From the NCBI GenBank assembly GCA_024349765.1, contig AP026073.1:6448001-6512000 (forward strand): a DNA stretch of 64,000 bases, given 5' to 3'. Both the position numbers and the translations under genes were made by a program. Under the pieces are notes generated by a model. That model ran no database searches. It saw only the letters and a program-made list of their open reading frames with translations, and was not told where the DNA came from. Positions 17,002 through 26,973 of the stretch are shown here, piece after piece. Every line of letters starts with the position of its first letter. Positions within the stretch are counted from its first letter, which is position 1. This DNA is from Streptomyces nigrescens. GTDB taxonomy: Bacteria > Actinomycetota > Actinomycetes > Streptomycetales > Streptomycetaceae.

Positions 17002-19893
17002 TCAGCTGCCCGGCTTGCCGGCCTTCCGGGCGGCCTCGGCCGCCCGGTCCAGCGCCGCCTTGAGCTTCTTCTTCGCCTCGTCGTACCCGGCCAGGTCGCG
17101 CTGTCCGAGGGCCTTCTCGCCCTCCTCGTACGCCTTCTCGGCGTCGGACAGCGCCTGCTGCACGGTCTGGTCGGACGGCTTCTGCTTGCCCGTCTCGCCG
17201 CCCGGCGGATTCTCCGTCCCGGAGCTGGCCGCCTTCTTGCCGAAGACCACGTCCAGCGCGTCCTTCAGGGAGTCCTCCAGGACCGGCTTGTTGTCGCCGT
17301 AGCTCACCAACACCTTCTTCAGCAACGGGTAGTTGGTGTTGGCACCGCGCAGATACACCGGTTCGACGTAGAGCAGCCCGCCGTCCAGCGGCACCGTCAG
17401 CAGATTGCCGTACTCGATCTCCGAGTCACCGAACTTCTTGAGGATGTTGAGCTCGTTGGCGATGACCGGGTCGGAGTTGAACTTCGACTGCACCAGCTGG
17501 GGGCCGGGCACCGGTGTCTCCGACGGGAGCTTCAGCAGTCTGATCCGGCCGTAGTCGCCGCTGGTGGCGTTGGCGTCGACCGACATGAACGCCCCGAGGT
17601 TCTCCCGCTTGTTGGGCGTGAACGTCGTCGTCAGCGAGAAGGACTGGTCCTTCTGGTCCGGCATCTTCATGCTCAGGTAGTACGGCGGCACCGCGTTGCC
17701 CGACTTGGTCGTCGGGTCGCTGGGGATCTGCCAGCGCTCGGAGCCGGTGTAGAAGGTCCCCGGGTCCGTGACGTGGTACGTGGTCAGCAGCTGGCGCTGC
17801 ACCTTGAACAGGTCCTGCGGGTAGCGCAGGTGCTCCTTGAGCGACCCGCTTATGGCGCTCTTCTTCTCGACCGTGCCGGGGAACGCCTTCATCCAGGTCT
17901 TGAGGACCGGGTCCTTCTCGTCCCACTGGTAGAGCTTGACCGAACCGTCGTAGGCGTCGACCGTCGCCTTCACGGAGTTGCGGATGTAGTTGACCTGGTT
18001 CTGCTGGGCCACCACCGCCCGCTGCCCGTCGGTGAGCGAGTCGGCGGTGGTGTCGCCGAGCGTGGTGCGCGAGGCGTACGGGTAGCCGTTGCTGGTGGTG
18101 TAGGCGTCGACTATCCACTTGATCCGGCCGTCGATGACCGCCGGATAGGCGTCGCCGTCGATGGTCAGCCAGGGGGCGACGGATTCGACGCGCTCCTTCG
18201 GCGTGCGGTTGTACAGGATCCGCGAGCCGTCGCCGATCGCGCCGGAGTAGAGGATCTGCGGCTCCCCGAAGGCCACGGCGTAGGCCGCGCGGTTGATCGG
18301 GTTGGCGAGGCTGACGCCGCTGCCGCCCTGGTAGCTGTAGCTCTTCTCGCTGCCGTCCTCGGAGTAGTCCAGCTCCTTCTGCGGACCGCCGACGATGGAG
18401 TACTGCGAAGTCTTCTCGCCGTAGTACACCCGCTGCTGGTACGGCTTCGCGCTCAGCTGCCCCCGGGCGGGCAGGTCGGACTCGGTGTACTTGGGGCCGC
18501 CGCCCTCGGCGGTCTCGGTGCCCTTGGCGGCGACCGCGCCGTAGCCGTGGGTGTACTTGAAGTGGTCGTTGATCCAGTTGCGCTCGGGGATGCCGGCGAT
18601 GTTCAGCTCGCGCAGACCGATGACGGTGTCCTGCTCGGCGCCGTCCTGGTCCTTGTACCGGTCGACGTCGAGCGTGGAGGGGAACTGGTAGTACCCCTTG
18701 ACCTGCTGCTGTTGCTGGAAGGCCGGCGAGACCACGTTCGGGTCCAGCAGCCGCATGCTGGCCGAGGCGTCGGCGTCGTCGCGCAGCCGCTGGCTGTCGT
18801 CCTTGCCGGTGGGCTTGTAATTGCCCTTGTACGGCGTGACCTCCGAGTCCTGGATGTCGTACGCGTCCCGGGTCGCCTTGATGTTCTGCTTGATGTACGG
18901 CGCTTCCTTGGCCTGCTCGTTGGGCTGGACCTGGAACTTCTGCACGATCGCCGGATACAGCCCGCCGATCAGGATCGCGGACAGCACCATCAGGCCGAAG
19001 CCGATCACCGGCAGCTGCCACGTACGCCGCCACAGGGTCGCGAAGAACAGCACCGCGCAGATCGCCGCGATGAAGAACAGGATCGTCTTCGCCGGCAGAT
19101 AGGCGTTGGCGTCCACGTACCGCAGACCCGTCCAGTTGTCGGCCGACTTCAGGCCGCTGGACTTCACCGCGAGGCCGTACCGGTCGAGCCAGTACGCGAT
19201 CGCCTTCAGCGACACGAAGATGCCCAGCAGCACCGACAGATGGCCGGTGGCGGCGGCGGTCGCCCGCGAGCCGGGGCTGGTCAGCCGCAGCCCGCCGTAG
19301 AGGTAGTGCGTCAGCGCCGCGGCGACCAGGGACAGCACCGCGGCGGCGAAGCCGAAGCTCAACAGGAAGCGGTACCACGGCAGATCGAACGCGTAGAACG
19401 CGACGTCCATGCCGAACTGCGGGTCCTTCTTGCCGAACGGCACGCCGTTGACCCACTGGAGCCACGTCTGCCACTCACCGGAAGCGGACGCGCCGGCGAT
19501 CAGGCCGACCACGGCCGCGATCGCGATCAACGCCCACTTCTTGAAGGGCGCGACGCCCATGCGGTAGCGGTCCAGGCTCTGCTGCTCCATGGACATCGCG
19601 CTGAGCGGCGGGCGCAGCCGGTGCGCCAGCCAGATGTTGACGCCGACGGCCACCGCCATCACGATGCCGAAGGCGAAGAACAGGCCGATCTTGGTCCACA
19701 GGGTCGTGGTGAAGACCGAGGAGTAATGGACCGAGCGGTACCAGAGCCAGTCGGTCCAGAACCCCGCGAACATCACGAAGAGCATGGCCAGCACGGCCAG
19801 CACGCCCAAGGTCATGAGCAGGGTCCGGATCCGCCGCGACGGTCGGCCGACTCTGATCCGTGGCCCGGACGGGCCTCCGCCGCGGTCCGGCAT
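17002..19893 (-). CDS. UPF0182 family membrane protein
   Basis: The product has 963 residues. About seven membrane segments lie in the first 330 residues (for example [20 protein letters not shown] and [16 protein letters not shown]). About 600 residues of soluble domain, probably outside the membrane, follow, with an acidic and Lys-rich C-terminal tail predicted as coiled coil (about 895-963). This is the full COG1615/UPF0182 layout; the function is not known. I placed the start at the ATG at 19893 (MPDRGGGP), as in homologues I recall. A GTG at 19914 is possible and neither has a strong ribosome site. It is divergent from the PPA1309-type gene. Confidence 0.93.
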   Translation of the reverse strand: MPDRGGGPSGPRIRVGRPSRRIRTLLMTLGVLAVLAMLFVMFAGFWTDWLWYRSVHYSSVFTTTLWTKIGLFFAFGIVMAVAVGVNIWLAHRLRPPLSAMSMEQQSLDRYRMGVAPFKKWALIAIAAVVGLIAGASASGEWQTWLQWVNGVPFGKKDPQFGMDVAFYAFDLPWYRFLLSFGFAAAVLSLVAAALTHYLYGGLRLTSPGSRATAAATGHLSVLLGIFVSLKAIAYWLDRYGLAVKSSGLKSADNWTGLRYVDANAYLPAKTILFFIAAICAVLFFATLWRRTWQLPVIGFGLMVLSAILIGGLYPAIVQKFQVQPNEQAKEAPYIKQNIKATRDAYDIQDSEVTPYKGNYKPTGKDDSQRLRDDADASASMRLLDPNVVSPAFQQQQQVKGYYQFPSTLDVDRYKDQDGAEQDTVIGLRELNIAGIPERNWINDHFKYTHGYGAVAAKGTETAEGGGPKYTESDLPARGQLSAKPYQQRVYYGEKTSQYSIVGGPQKELDYSEDGSEKSYSYQGGSGVSLANPINRAAYAVAFGEPQILYSGAIGDGSRILYNRTPKERVESVAPWLTIDGDAYPAVIDGRIKWIVDAYTTSNGYPYASRTTLGDTTADSLTDGQRAVVAQQNQVNYIRNSVKATVDAYDGSVKLYQWDEKDPVLKTWMKAFPGTVEKKSAISGSLKEHLRYPQDLFKVQRQLLTTYHVTDPGTFYTGSERWQIPSDPTTKSGNAVPPYYLSMKMPDQKDQSFSLTTTFTPNKRENLGAFMSVDANATSGDYGRIRLLKLPSETPVPGPQLVQSKFNSDPVIANELNILKKFGDSEIEYGNLLTVPLDGGLLYVEPVYLRGANTNYPLLKKVLVSYGDNKPVLEDSLKDALDVVFGKKAASSGTENPPGGETGKQKPSDQTVQQALSDAEKAYEEGEKALGQRDLAGYDEAKKKLKAALDRAAEAARKAGKPGS

Positions 19894-20021
19894 CTGGAAA
19901 GCCAAGGTGCGCACCTCGAAGTTTCGCTGTCGTGTGGAGCAGGCCCGGCGATAGTAGGACCCAGTGATGCAACTTACGAAGGCTTTACCCGGTTCCCGAT
20001 TTCGGGGGTGGACAAGGCACG

Positions 20022-20594
20022 ATGTTGAGCATGACTGACTTTCCCGGCTCTCCCGCTGGCGGCACCCCCCTGGCCGCCGACCCCCTGACCCGCGCGGTGC
20101 TCGAAATCGACGAGTACAGCGCCGGGCTCGGCTGGGACCAGCCCGCCCGACTGTTCGCCCTCGTCGACACCGCCAAGCTGCGCGCGCAGGAGCCCTCGCT
20201 CGCCGAGCAGCTCGGCATCGACGACACCACCACCGCTTCCCTGACCCCCGTGGAGCAGGACGAGATCCCCGCGGACGTGCCGCTGGACGAGTTCCTCGCC
20301 ACCATCGCCTGGCCGGACGCCGTCACCGGCTGCGCGCTGACCGTGGAGCGGCTGATGCTGCCGCCGTCCGCCGAGGACGCCGAGCCCGAGGGCATGGACG
20401 AGGCGCAGCTCGCCAAGTGGGTCGCCCGGCACCCGGACCGCGAGGAGGTCCGGATGACGGTGGCCGTGCTGCGCGACGGCCGGCGCGAGTCCGCGCTGCG
20501 GCTGCGCGCGAAGGACTCCGCGTCCGAGGTGCTCACCGGCTCGGCGCTGGTGCCCGGCCTGGCCGAGGCGCTCGCCGCGACCTTCGAGGGCTGA
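20022..20594 (+). CDS. PPA1309 family protein
   Basis: The product has 190 residues and matches the actinobacterial PPA1309 family (reading [13 protein letters not shown], then [14 protein letters not shown], and [11 protein letters not shown] near the end). There are no membrane segments and no catalytic motif; the function is unknown. The position between UPF0182 and the PDZ protease is conserved in many actinobacteria as I recall. ATG at 20022 or at 20031 could be the start, and neither has a clear Shine-Dalgarno. It is convergent with the PDZ protease with 28 bases between them. Confidence 0.88.
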   Translation: MLSMTDFPGSPAGGTPLAADPLTRAVLEIDEYSAGLGWDQPARLFALVDTAKLRAQEPSLAEQLGIDDTTTASLTPVEQDEIPADVPLDEFLATIAWPDAVTGCALTVERLMLPPSAEDAEPEGMDEAQLAKWVARHPDREEVRMTVAVLRDGRRESALRLRAKDSASEVLTGSALVPGLAEALAATFEG

Positions 20595-20622
20595 CCCGAG
20601 GGGCGGACCGGGGCGTAACGCC

Positions 20623-21720
20623 TTACGACCGGCCTGCCGGGCTGCAGCTCGGCAGACCGGCGGTCTCCCCCTTGCTGATCTTCTGCAGTGCCTTGACGGC
20701 GTCGCCTATCGTGCCGACCTTGACCAGGCGCAGGCCCGCCGGGATGTCCTTGGCGGCGGTGGCGCAGTTGTCCCTGGGCGTCAGGAAGAACTCCGCGCCC
20801 TTGTCGCGGGCGCCGACCGTCTTCATCGAAATGCCGCCGATCGGGCCGACCTTGCCGTTGTCGTCGATCGTGCCCGTGCCGGCCACGAACCGGCCGCCGG
20901 TCATGTTGCCCGGGGTGAGCTTGTCGACGATGCCCAGCGCGAACATCAGCCCGGCGCTCGGCCCGCCCACGTCGGCCAGCTTGACGTCGATCGGGAACGG
21001 GAAGATGTGGTCGACGCCGGCCTGGATGCCCACGATGGCCCGGCCGTCGTCCGCCTTCTGCGTCGGGATGGTGATCTGCCGCGCGCCCGTCGCGGGCTTC
21101 CTTCCCTGCTTCTCCGCCGCGGCCGCTTCCTTGGCGGGGATGATCGTGAAGACGACCTTCTCGCCCGGCTTGTGCTTGGTGACGAGCTTGGCGACGTCGC
21201 CGGTCTGCTTGACCGCGGTGCCGTCCACGGCCTTGATCACGTCGCCGGCGTGCAGCCGCCCGTCGGCCGGCTTGTCCTTGGCGATGGAGGCGACCACGGT
21301 CTGGGTGGCGACCGGGATGTGGAGTTGGCCCAGCGCGGCGGTCTTGGCGCTCTCCTGAGACTGGGTGAACTCCTCGGCGTTCTCCTGGTCGGCCTGCTCG
21401 GCCGTCTGACCCTCGGGGTAGAGCGTCTTGTGCGGGACCACGGCGTTGTCGTGGTCGAGCCAGCCGTAGACCGCCTCGAGGAGGTTCATCCGGTAGTCGG
21501 GGCCGGTGACGCGGACCGTGGTCATGTTGAGGTGACCGGTCGTCGGGTACGTCTTGCGCCCGGCTATCTGCAGCACCGGCTCGCCGTTGTGCTCACCGAG
21601 CGTGTTGACCGTCGGGCCGGGCGACATCTCGGAGTACGGCACGGGGATCAGCACCCCCGCGCAGAGCAGCGCGATCAGCATCAGGGTCGAGGCGAGCAGC
21701 GTCGCGGTGCGGCGTGGCAT
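20623..21720 (-). CDS. PDZ-domain Lon-like (S16) membrane protease
   Basis: The product has 365 residues. An N-terminal signal anchor lies at 7-28 (LLASTLMLIALLCAGVLIP). A PDZ domain covers about 135-200 (RLHAGDVIKAVDG). A Lon-type peptidase domain follows at about 220-340, with the catalytic serine in GGPSAGLMFAL and the lysine in ISMKTVGA. This is the YlbL/Rv3194c type, acting outside the membrane. The catalytic Ser-Lys dyad looks intact. Upstream on the same strand lie a small membrane protein, moaE and an SDR gene, which may be one transcript. Confidence 0.93.
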   Translation of the reverse strand: MPRRTATLLASTLMLIALLCAGVLIPVPYSEMSPGPTVNTLGEHNGEPVLQIAGRKTYPTTGHLNMTTVRVTGPDYRMNLLEAVYGWLDHDNAVVPHKTLYPEGQTAEQADQENAEEFTQSQESAKTAALGQLHIPVATQTVVASIAKDKPADGRLHAGDVIKAVDGTAVKQTGDVAKLVTKHKPGEKVVFTIIPAKEAAAAEKQGRKPATGARQITIPTQKADDGRAIVGIQAGVDHIFPFPIDVKLADVGGPSAGLMFALGIVDKLTPGNMTGGRFVAGTGTIDDNGKVGPIGGISMKTVGARDKGAEFFLTPRDNCATAAKDIPAGLRLVKVGTIGDAVKALQKISKGETAGLPSCSPAGRS

Positions 21721-21845
21721 GGAACGACAGTACGGGACGAGTATGACAACCGGCCCGCGGGGCCGTCCGTACGAGATCGAACGCGCGTCCGTGCGCAGCG
21801 GCCGCAGGTGCGGCGACGCTTGCTACTGCGTACGGGTGAGGGACC

Positions 21846-22043
21846 TCAGGCCGAGTCCGAGGCGGTCGGCGCGGGGTCGGGGACGGGAACGGAATGCTGC
21901 TTCTCCATCGCGTCGCGGAACCGGGCGTAGCCCGCGAGTTCCGCCACGTCCCCGGTCTTGCGGTTCCGCAGGGCCCAGCTGCTCCACGCCGCGGCGACCA
22001 GCCCGGCACCCACCGGAATCAGCAACCAGAGGAGCGCACCCAT
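21846..22043 (-). CDS. Small single-span membrane protein
   Basis: The product has 65 residues: an N-terminal membrane segment (about 3-25, ALLWLLIPVGAGLVAAAWSS) followed by a polar tail with a helical acidic/basic stretch. It resembles a conserved hypothetical often found beside moaE and the PDZ protease in Streptomyces. The ATG is preceded by GGTAGGGAGG at a workable distance. The function is unknown. Confidence 0.78.
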   Translation of the reverse strand: MGALLWLLIPVGAGLVAAAWSSWALRNRKTGDVAELAGYARFRDAMEKQHSVPVPDPAPTASDSA

Positions 22044-22197
22044 CAGCGACCTCCCTACCCCTTGCTCGACCGCGATCGACGAATAAGCAGATTAACCATC
22101 TGCCAGGTCAACGCTCACGCGAGGGGGCGGGTTACGCAACCGGAATCCACGGCACCGATTCGCCCCCGCGTTCGAGGACGACCGGACCCTCGCGCTC

Positions 22198-22680
22198 TTA
22201 AGAGGCGCCTACCCACTCCTCGGTTCCATCCACAAACGATTGGTGTTTCCAGATGGGAACCTCGTGCTTGAGGTCGTCGATCAGCTTGCGGCAGGCGTCG
22301 AACGCCTCGCCCCGGTGCGGGCAGGACACCGCGACGACCACCGCCAGGTCCCCGATCCGCAGATCGCCCACCCGGTGGACGGCGGCCAGCGCCCGTACCG
22401 GGTAGTCGGCGATCACCTTCTCGGCGATCCGGCGCATCTCCGCCTCGGCGGTCGGGTGCGCGGAGTAGCCCAGGGCGTCGACGTCGGCGCCGTTGTCGTG
22501 CGAGCGGACCGTGCCGACGAACAGGGCGGTCCCGCCGGCCGCCGCATCGCCCACGGCGGCGAACACCTCGTCCACGGACAGCGGGGTGTCGCGGATCGCC
22601 AGGAGCCGGATCGGGTCCGCCGCGGCGCGCTCACCGGGGTGGTCGCGGCCGGGCGTCGAGGGAAGGGGCGTGCCAGACAT
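22198..22680 (-). CDS. moaE: Molybdopterin synthase large subunit MoaE
   Basis: The product has 160 residues. MoaE with thiocarboxylated MoaD converts precursor Z to molybdopterin. Family motifs are FVGTVRSHD near 54, VHRVGDLRIGD near 100, the HRGEAFDACR block near 122 and VPIWKHQ near 142 with its catalytic lysine. The first 20 residues are a non-conserved extension. Its stop lies in the palindrome CTCTTAAGAG. moeZ in the same window could sulfurate the MoaD partner, which is not present here. Confidence 0.94.
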   Translation of the reverse strand: MSGTPLPSTPGRDHPGERAAADPIRLLAIRDTPLSVDEVFAAVGDAAAGGTALFVGTVRSHDNGADVDALGYSAHPTAEAEMRRIAEKVIADYPVRALAAVHRVGDLRIGDLAVVVAVSCPHRGEAFDACRKLIDDLKHEVPIWKHQSFVDGTEEWVGAS

Positions 22681-22789
22681 ACCCCCATCGTGCCGTACCC
22701 GGGCAGCACCGGGGAATGGCCGGATCCGCCGGTCGTCCCGGCACCGGTATGGAGACTCCTCCAGTACGCGGGCCGGTCCGATGTCGCCG

Positions 22790-23938
22790 TCAGATACGGC
22801 GGCGGGCCTTGCGGGCGCGCCGTACCAGCGCGGCGGTGCCCAGCAGGGCGACGGTGGCGCCGGCCGCCCCCGCGGCGGTGGCGTCCTTGCGGCCCAGCCG
22901 GCGGCCGGCGACGGTGTGCCGTCCCGCGACCTCCTCGAGGAGCTCGGCGAGCACCTGCTCGTTCGTCCACTGCGGCCGCCAGCCCGCGTCGTGCAGCCGG
23001 CTGCCGCTGACCACCCAGGGGTGCATGGTGTACGCGAGGTCCCCGGCGGGCGACGGCGTCAGCCCGATCCGGTGCAGCCGGGCCGCGGCGCCCAGCGCCA
23101 CGGAGGAGGGCAGCTCCATGCGCCGGATACCGGAGAGCTCCTCGACCTCCTCCTGTTCCAGCCAGCCGTCGCAGCCCACCGCCAGCTCGCCGTCGACCTT
23201 CTCCAGCGCGGCGTACTCCAGCGCGCTGACCAGGTCCTCGACGTGGCAGAACTGCCAGGCGGGCCGCGATCCGGCGACGACCAGCAGGCGGGGCGATTCG
23301 AAGTACCGGGTCAGCGCGGTGTCGGTGCCGCCGACCAGGACGGCCGGGCGCAGCACGGTGACGTTCAGGCCGGGGTGGGCGCGGGGCGCGCGGCGGGCCA
23401 GGTGCTCGATCTCCAGGAGGTCGCCGACGCCGGTGGCGTCCGCCGTGGCCCGCAGCTCGGCGTCCTCGGCCAGCGGCACGTCGTTGTCGGGCAGCGCCCC
23501 GTAGACCATGGCGGAGGTGCACAGCACCACCCGGTGGATGCCGGCGGCCGCGGCGGCGGTGAGCACGGTCTGGGTGCCGCGCACGTTGTAGGCGGTGCGG
23601 GCGGTGGCGTCGGTCTCCAGGTCGAGGTCGAGCGCCAGGTGGACGACGACGTCCGCGCCGCGCAGTTTGTCCGCGATGGCCGGATCGCGGACGTCCAGGA
23701 CGTGCCACTGCGCCTCGGCGATGTCGCCGCGCCGCTCGTCGATCGCCACCACCTCCTTGACCTCGTCGGACGCGACGAGGGCGCGGGTGAGCAGCGCGCC
23801 GACCCCGGACGCGGCTCCGGTGACGGCGACGACGGGCCGGCGCAGCGGACGGTCCGCGGCGCCGGGGGCGTCGTCCGTCTTCTCGGTCGGGGCGGCAGCG
23901 TTTCGCGCTGCGCGAACGGTCGGATCTGGGGAACTCAC
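22790..23938 (-). CDS. NAD-dependent epimerase/dehydratase-like SDR protein
   Basis: The product has 382 residues. After a 30-residue polar leader, a Rossmann motif VAVTGAASGVGALL lies near 38 and an extended-SDR body runs to about 330 (CTSAMVYGALPD near 140). The usual YxxxK is not clear, so it may be an atypical SDR. The C-terminus has an Ala/Gly-rich hydrophobic stretch (ATAAGAAGATVALLGTAALV) followed by an Arg/Lys tail, which suggests membrane attachment. GTG at 23938 follows GGAG; sequence further upstream in frame is antisense to the DUF2342 gene and is not coding. The substrate is unknown. Confidence 0.85.
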   Translation of the reverse strand: MSSPDPTVRAARNAAAPTEKTDDAPGAADRPLRRPVVAVTGAASGVGALLTRALVASDEVKEVVAIDERRGDIAEAQWHVLDVRDPAIADKLRGADVVVHLALDLDLETDATARTAYNVRGTQTVLTAAAAAGIHRVVLCTSAMVYGALPDNDVPLAEDAELRATADATGVGDLLEIEHLARRAPRAHPGLNVTVLRPAVLVGGTDTALTRYFESPRLLVVAGSRPAWQFCHVEDLVSALEYAALEKVDGELAVGCDGWLEQEEVEELSGIRRMELPSSVALGAAARLHRIGLTPSPAGDLAYTMHPWVVSGSRLHDAGWRPQWTNEQVLAELLEEVAGRHTVAGRRLGRKDATAAGAAGATVALLGTAALVRRARKARRRI

Positions 23939-24130
23939 CGGGCGTCTCCAGCGGTTGTCTTCAGTGCGGGCGCGTGCTGACGCGGCCGCACCAGGTGGCG
24001 TCCATCCTGCCCCAGCCACCGGGACAGCGAAGCACCGAGCCCCGAAGCGGTCCGGGTGTCTACGCTGGAGGTGATGTCGGGCAGTCGCCGTCGGCCACCT
24101 GGTCGGCGGCCCTACGAGCCGAGGAAACCC

Positions 24131-25594
24131 GTGAGTGACACCCCATTCGGATTCGGCCTTCCGCCGGAGGAGCCGGAGGACGGCGACAACGGCAAGCAGA
24201 AGGGCGGCCAGGGAGGTAGCCAGGGCCCCGCGAACCCGTTCGGGTTCGGCGGCGGGAGCGGCGGCGCGGACAATCCGTTCGCGGCGCTCTTCGGCGGCAT
24301 GGGCGGCCCCGGCGGCGAGATGAACCCCGGCGACCTGGGCGCCGCCTTCCAGCGGCTGGGCCAGATGCTCTCCTACGAGGGCGGCCCGGTGAACTGGGAC
24401 ATGGCCAAGGACATCGCGCGCCAGACGGTCGCGCAGGGCGCCGAGGACGGCAGCAAGGACGCGAGCGTCGCGCCGGGCGAGCGGACCGCCGTCGAGGAGG
24501 CCGTGCGGCTGGCGGACCTGTGGCTGGACGGGGTGACGTCCCTGCCGTCGGGCTCCGCCTCGGTGGTGGCCTGGAGCCGCGCCGAGTGGGTCGAGGAGAC
24601 CCTGCCGGTGTGGAAGGACCTGGTCAATCCGCTCGCCGAGCGCGTCGGGTCGGCGATGGGCGAGGTGCTGCCCGGGGAGATGCAGGCCATGGCGGGCCCG
24701 CTGCTCGGGATGATGCGCTCCATGGGCGGCGCGATGTTCGGCACCCAGATCGGGCAGGCGCTGGGCGTCCTGGCGAGCGAGGTCGTGGGGTCCACGGACG
24801 TCGGCCTGCCGCTGGGCCCGGCCGGCAAGGCGGCGCTGCTGCCGAAGAACGTCGCCTCCTTCGGTGAGGGCCTCGGCGTGCCCGAGGAGGAGGTGCGGCT
24901 CTACCTGGCCCTGCGGGAGGCCGCCCACCAGCGGCTCTTCGCCCATGTGCCGTGGCTGCGCTCGCACCTCTTCGGTGCCGTCGAGGGCTATGCGCGCGGC
25001 ATCAAGGTCGACACGACCAAGCTGGAGGACGTGGTCGGGCAGATCGATCCGCAGCACCCCGAGGAGCTGCAGAACGCCCTGCAGCAGGGCATGTTCCAGC
25101 CCGAGGACACCCCGGAGCAGAAGGCCGCGCTGGCCCGTCTGGAGACCGCGCTGGCGCTCGTCGAGGGCTGGGTGGACGCGGTGGTGCACGCCGCCGCCAA
25201 GCCGCATCTGCCGTCGGCGGACAGGCTCCGCGAGACGCTGCGGCGGCGCCGGGCCAGCGGCGGCCCCGCCGAGCAGACGTTCTCCACGCTGATCGGTCTG
25301 CAGCTGCGACCGCGCCGGCTGCGGGACGCCTCGCGGCTGTGGGCGTCGCTCACCGACGCCCGCGGCCTGGACGGCCGGGACGGCCTGTGGGAGCACCCGG
25401 ACATGCTGCCGACGGCGGCCGACCTCGACGACCCGGACGGTTTCGTCCACCACGAGCAGATGGACTTCTCCGAGCTCGACAAGATGCTCGGCGAGGCCGC
25501 CGGCGGCGGGAAGACCGAACCGGGCGCCTCCCCCGAGGGGAGCGACGGCCCGGACGCCGCCCCCGGCGAGGCCAAGGGTGACGGCGACCGGTGA
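24131..25594 (+). CDS. DUF2342 zinc-dependent metalloprotease-like protein
   Basis: The product has 487 residues. A Gly/Pro/Gln-rich N-terminus (1-75) is followed by a DUF2342 helical domain with conserved blocks LREAAHQRLFAHVPWLR near 280, VEGYARGIK near 298 and VEGWVDAVV near 362. The family is annotated as putative zinc hydrolases; no standard HExxH is present and activity is unproven. GTG at 24131 with GAGGAA upstream was chosen over an ATG at 24056. It ends with a GTGA overlap into the NUDIX gene, so the two are translationally coupled. Confidence 0.9.
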   Translation: MSDTPFGFGLPPEEPEDGDNGKQKGGQGGSQGPANPFGFGGGSGGADNPFAALFGGMGGPGGEMNPGDLGAAFQRLGQMLSYEGGPVNWDMAKDIARQTVAQGAEDGSKDASVAPGERTAVEEAVRLADLWLDGVTSLPSGSASVVAWSRAEWVEETLPVWKDLVNPLAERVGSAMGEVLPGEMQAMAGPLLGMMRSMGGAMFGTQIGQALGVLASEVVGSTDVGLPLGPAGKAALLPKNVASFGEGLGVPEEEVRLYLALREAAHQRLFAHVPWLRSHLFGAVEGYARGIKVDTTKLEDVVGQIDPQHPEELQNALQQGMFQPEDTPEQKAALARLETALALVEGWVDAVVHAAAKPHLPSADRLRETLRRRRASGGPAEQTFSTLIGLQLRPRRLRDASRLWASLTDARGLDGRDGLWEHPDMLPTAADLDDPDGFVHHEQMDFSELDKMLGEAAGGGKTEPGASPEGSDGPDAAPGEAKGDGDR

Positions 25595-26121
25595 GTCTGC
25601 ACGCCGACGCGGCGCGGGTGCTCAAGGAGTGGCCCGCGCCCTCGCCCGATCAGGAGCAGCTGCGGCTGGCCTACCTCGACCACCTCGCCGCCCACCGGGA
25701 CGGCATGTGGAAGCCCTGCAAGGACGGGCATCTCACCGCGAGTGCGCTGGTGATCGACCCGGCGGGCGGCCGGGTGCTGCTCACGCTGCACCGCAAGCTG
25801 GAGATGTGGCTGCAGATGGGCGGCCACTGCGAGCCGGAGGACGCCTCGCTGGCGGACGCGGCGCTGCGTGAGGCGCGGGAGGAGTCCGGCATCGCGCGCG
25901 GGCTCACGCTCCTGCCCGGCGGCCCGGTGCGGCTGGACCGCCACCAAACGCCCTGCGCGGTGCATCTGGACGTCCAGTACGCCGCGCTGGCGCCCGAGGG
26001 CGCGGTGGCCGAGATCAGCGACGAGTCGCTGGACCTGCGCTGGTTCGGCTACGACGAGGTGCCCGGCGTCGCCGACACCTCGGTGGTGCGCCTGGTGGAG
26101 CGCGCCCGCGCGCTGCTCTGA
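25591..26121 (+). CDS. NUDIX hydrolase
   Basis: The product has 176 residues. The Nudix box begins GGHCEPED near residue 74 and ends REAREESGI, matching GX5EX7REUXEEXGU, so metal-binding glutamates are present. The substrate cannot be read. Its GTG start overlaps the stop of the DUF2342 gene by four bases, and the pairing recurs in actinobacteria. It is convergent with the AIM24 cluster, about 70 bases apart. Confidence 0.92.
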   Translation: MSLHADAARVLKEWPAPSPDQEQLRLAYLDHLAAHRDGMWKPCKDGHLTASALVIDPAGGRVLLTLHRKLEMWLQMGGHCEPEDASLADAALREAREESGIARGLTLLPGGPVRLDRHQTPCAVHLDVQYAALAPEGAVAEISDESLDLRWFGYDEVPGVADTSVVRLVERARALL

Positions 26122-26194
26122 CGGGCCGCCAAAGACCGTTACGGCCGGCGCCCGCCCCCGGCGGGACGGGCGTCGGATCGTCGCTCCCCGGGCG

Positions 26195-26953
26195 TCAGTT
26201 GGTGAAGATGTTGCCCTGGTTGACGCCCCGGGCGCCCTGCTGGCCCATCCCGAACTGGGCGGCCAGACCCGAGCCGATGACCGCGTTCTGCGGCGGCAGC
26301 AGCTCGCTGGGCTGGACCAGCGCGTACCCCTGCCCGAGGAAGCTCAGCTCCCAGCCCTCGCCGGTGCTGCCGCGCCGCCGCCAGACGCCCGAGGAGTGCG
26401 TCTGCGCCTGCATCTGGACGCGCAGCGACGCGGACCAGGCGACCACCGCATCGGCGTCGGCGTTGACGTACTTGTCGGGCGTGACCTGCAGCATCAGCGG
26501 CTGGCCGGAGGTCATCAGAGCGACCTTGCCCTGCCCGGTGATGTTGAGCTGGTACTTGCCGGTGCCGGAGATGCCGTACTGGCTGTCGACCGAGACGACC
26601 TCCCAGTGCAGGCCGGAGTCCAGCGCCAGGACGTAGGCGCTGTCGACGGTCAGGCCGTCGTGGTCGACGTCGACGACGTGCACGTACTGGGCGAGGTTGG
26701 CCAGATAGACGGTGCCCTGCCCGGAGACCCGCATCAGGTCGAGGCCCTCGCCGGAGTGGGCGCGGGCCCGCTGCTGGCCGGGCGTGGTGTAGTTGCCGTC
26801 GAATTCCAGCAGCCCCTGATAGGCGACCATGCTGCCCTTGCGGGCGAGGACGTCGTCGTGGCCCGTGAGGGCGACCCGCAGCAGCTGGCTGTTCTGCAGG
26901 GCGTAGCGGTCCTGGGTCTGTGCCTCGGTGAAGGCGAAAAGCGGACTCTGCAT
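26195..26953 (-). CDS. AIM24 family protein, third gene of AIM24 cluster
   Basis: The product has 252 residues and a full-length AIM24 beta-sandwich (TRAP-like) domain, with repeats such as VLARKGSMVAYQGLLEFD near 35 and YVLALDSGLHWEVVSV near 125, and a C-terminal FLGQGYALVQPSE. GGAGGA precedes the ATG at 26953. Bacterial AIM24 proteins have no established function; yeast AIM24 acts in mitochondrial inner-membrane organisation. It follows two related genes with about 20-base gaps, so it is one operon. Confidence 0.9.
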   Translation of the reverse strand: MQSPLFAFTEAQTQDRYALQNSQLLRVALTGHDDVLARKGSMVAYQGLLEFDGNYTTPGQQRARAHSGEGLDLMRVSGQGTVYLANLAQYVHVVDVDHDGLTVDSAYVLALDSGLHWEVVSVDSQYGISGTGKYQLNITGQGKVALMTSGQPLMLQVTPDKYVNADADAVVAWSASLRVQMQAQTHSSGVWRRRGSTGEGWELSFLGQGYALVQPSELLPPQNAVIGSGLAAQFGMGQQGARGVNQGNIFTN

Positions 26954-26973
26954 GGCGTGTTCGGTCCTCCCCC

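Noticed and set aside
16843-20028. A 1061-codon plus-strand frame opposite the UPF0182 gene
   Set aside because: Antisense to a conserved membrane protein; it also starts inside a tRNA gene.
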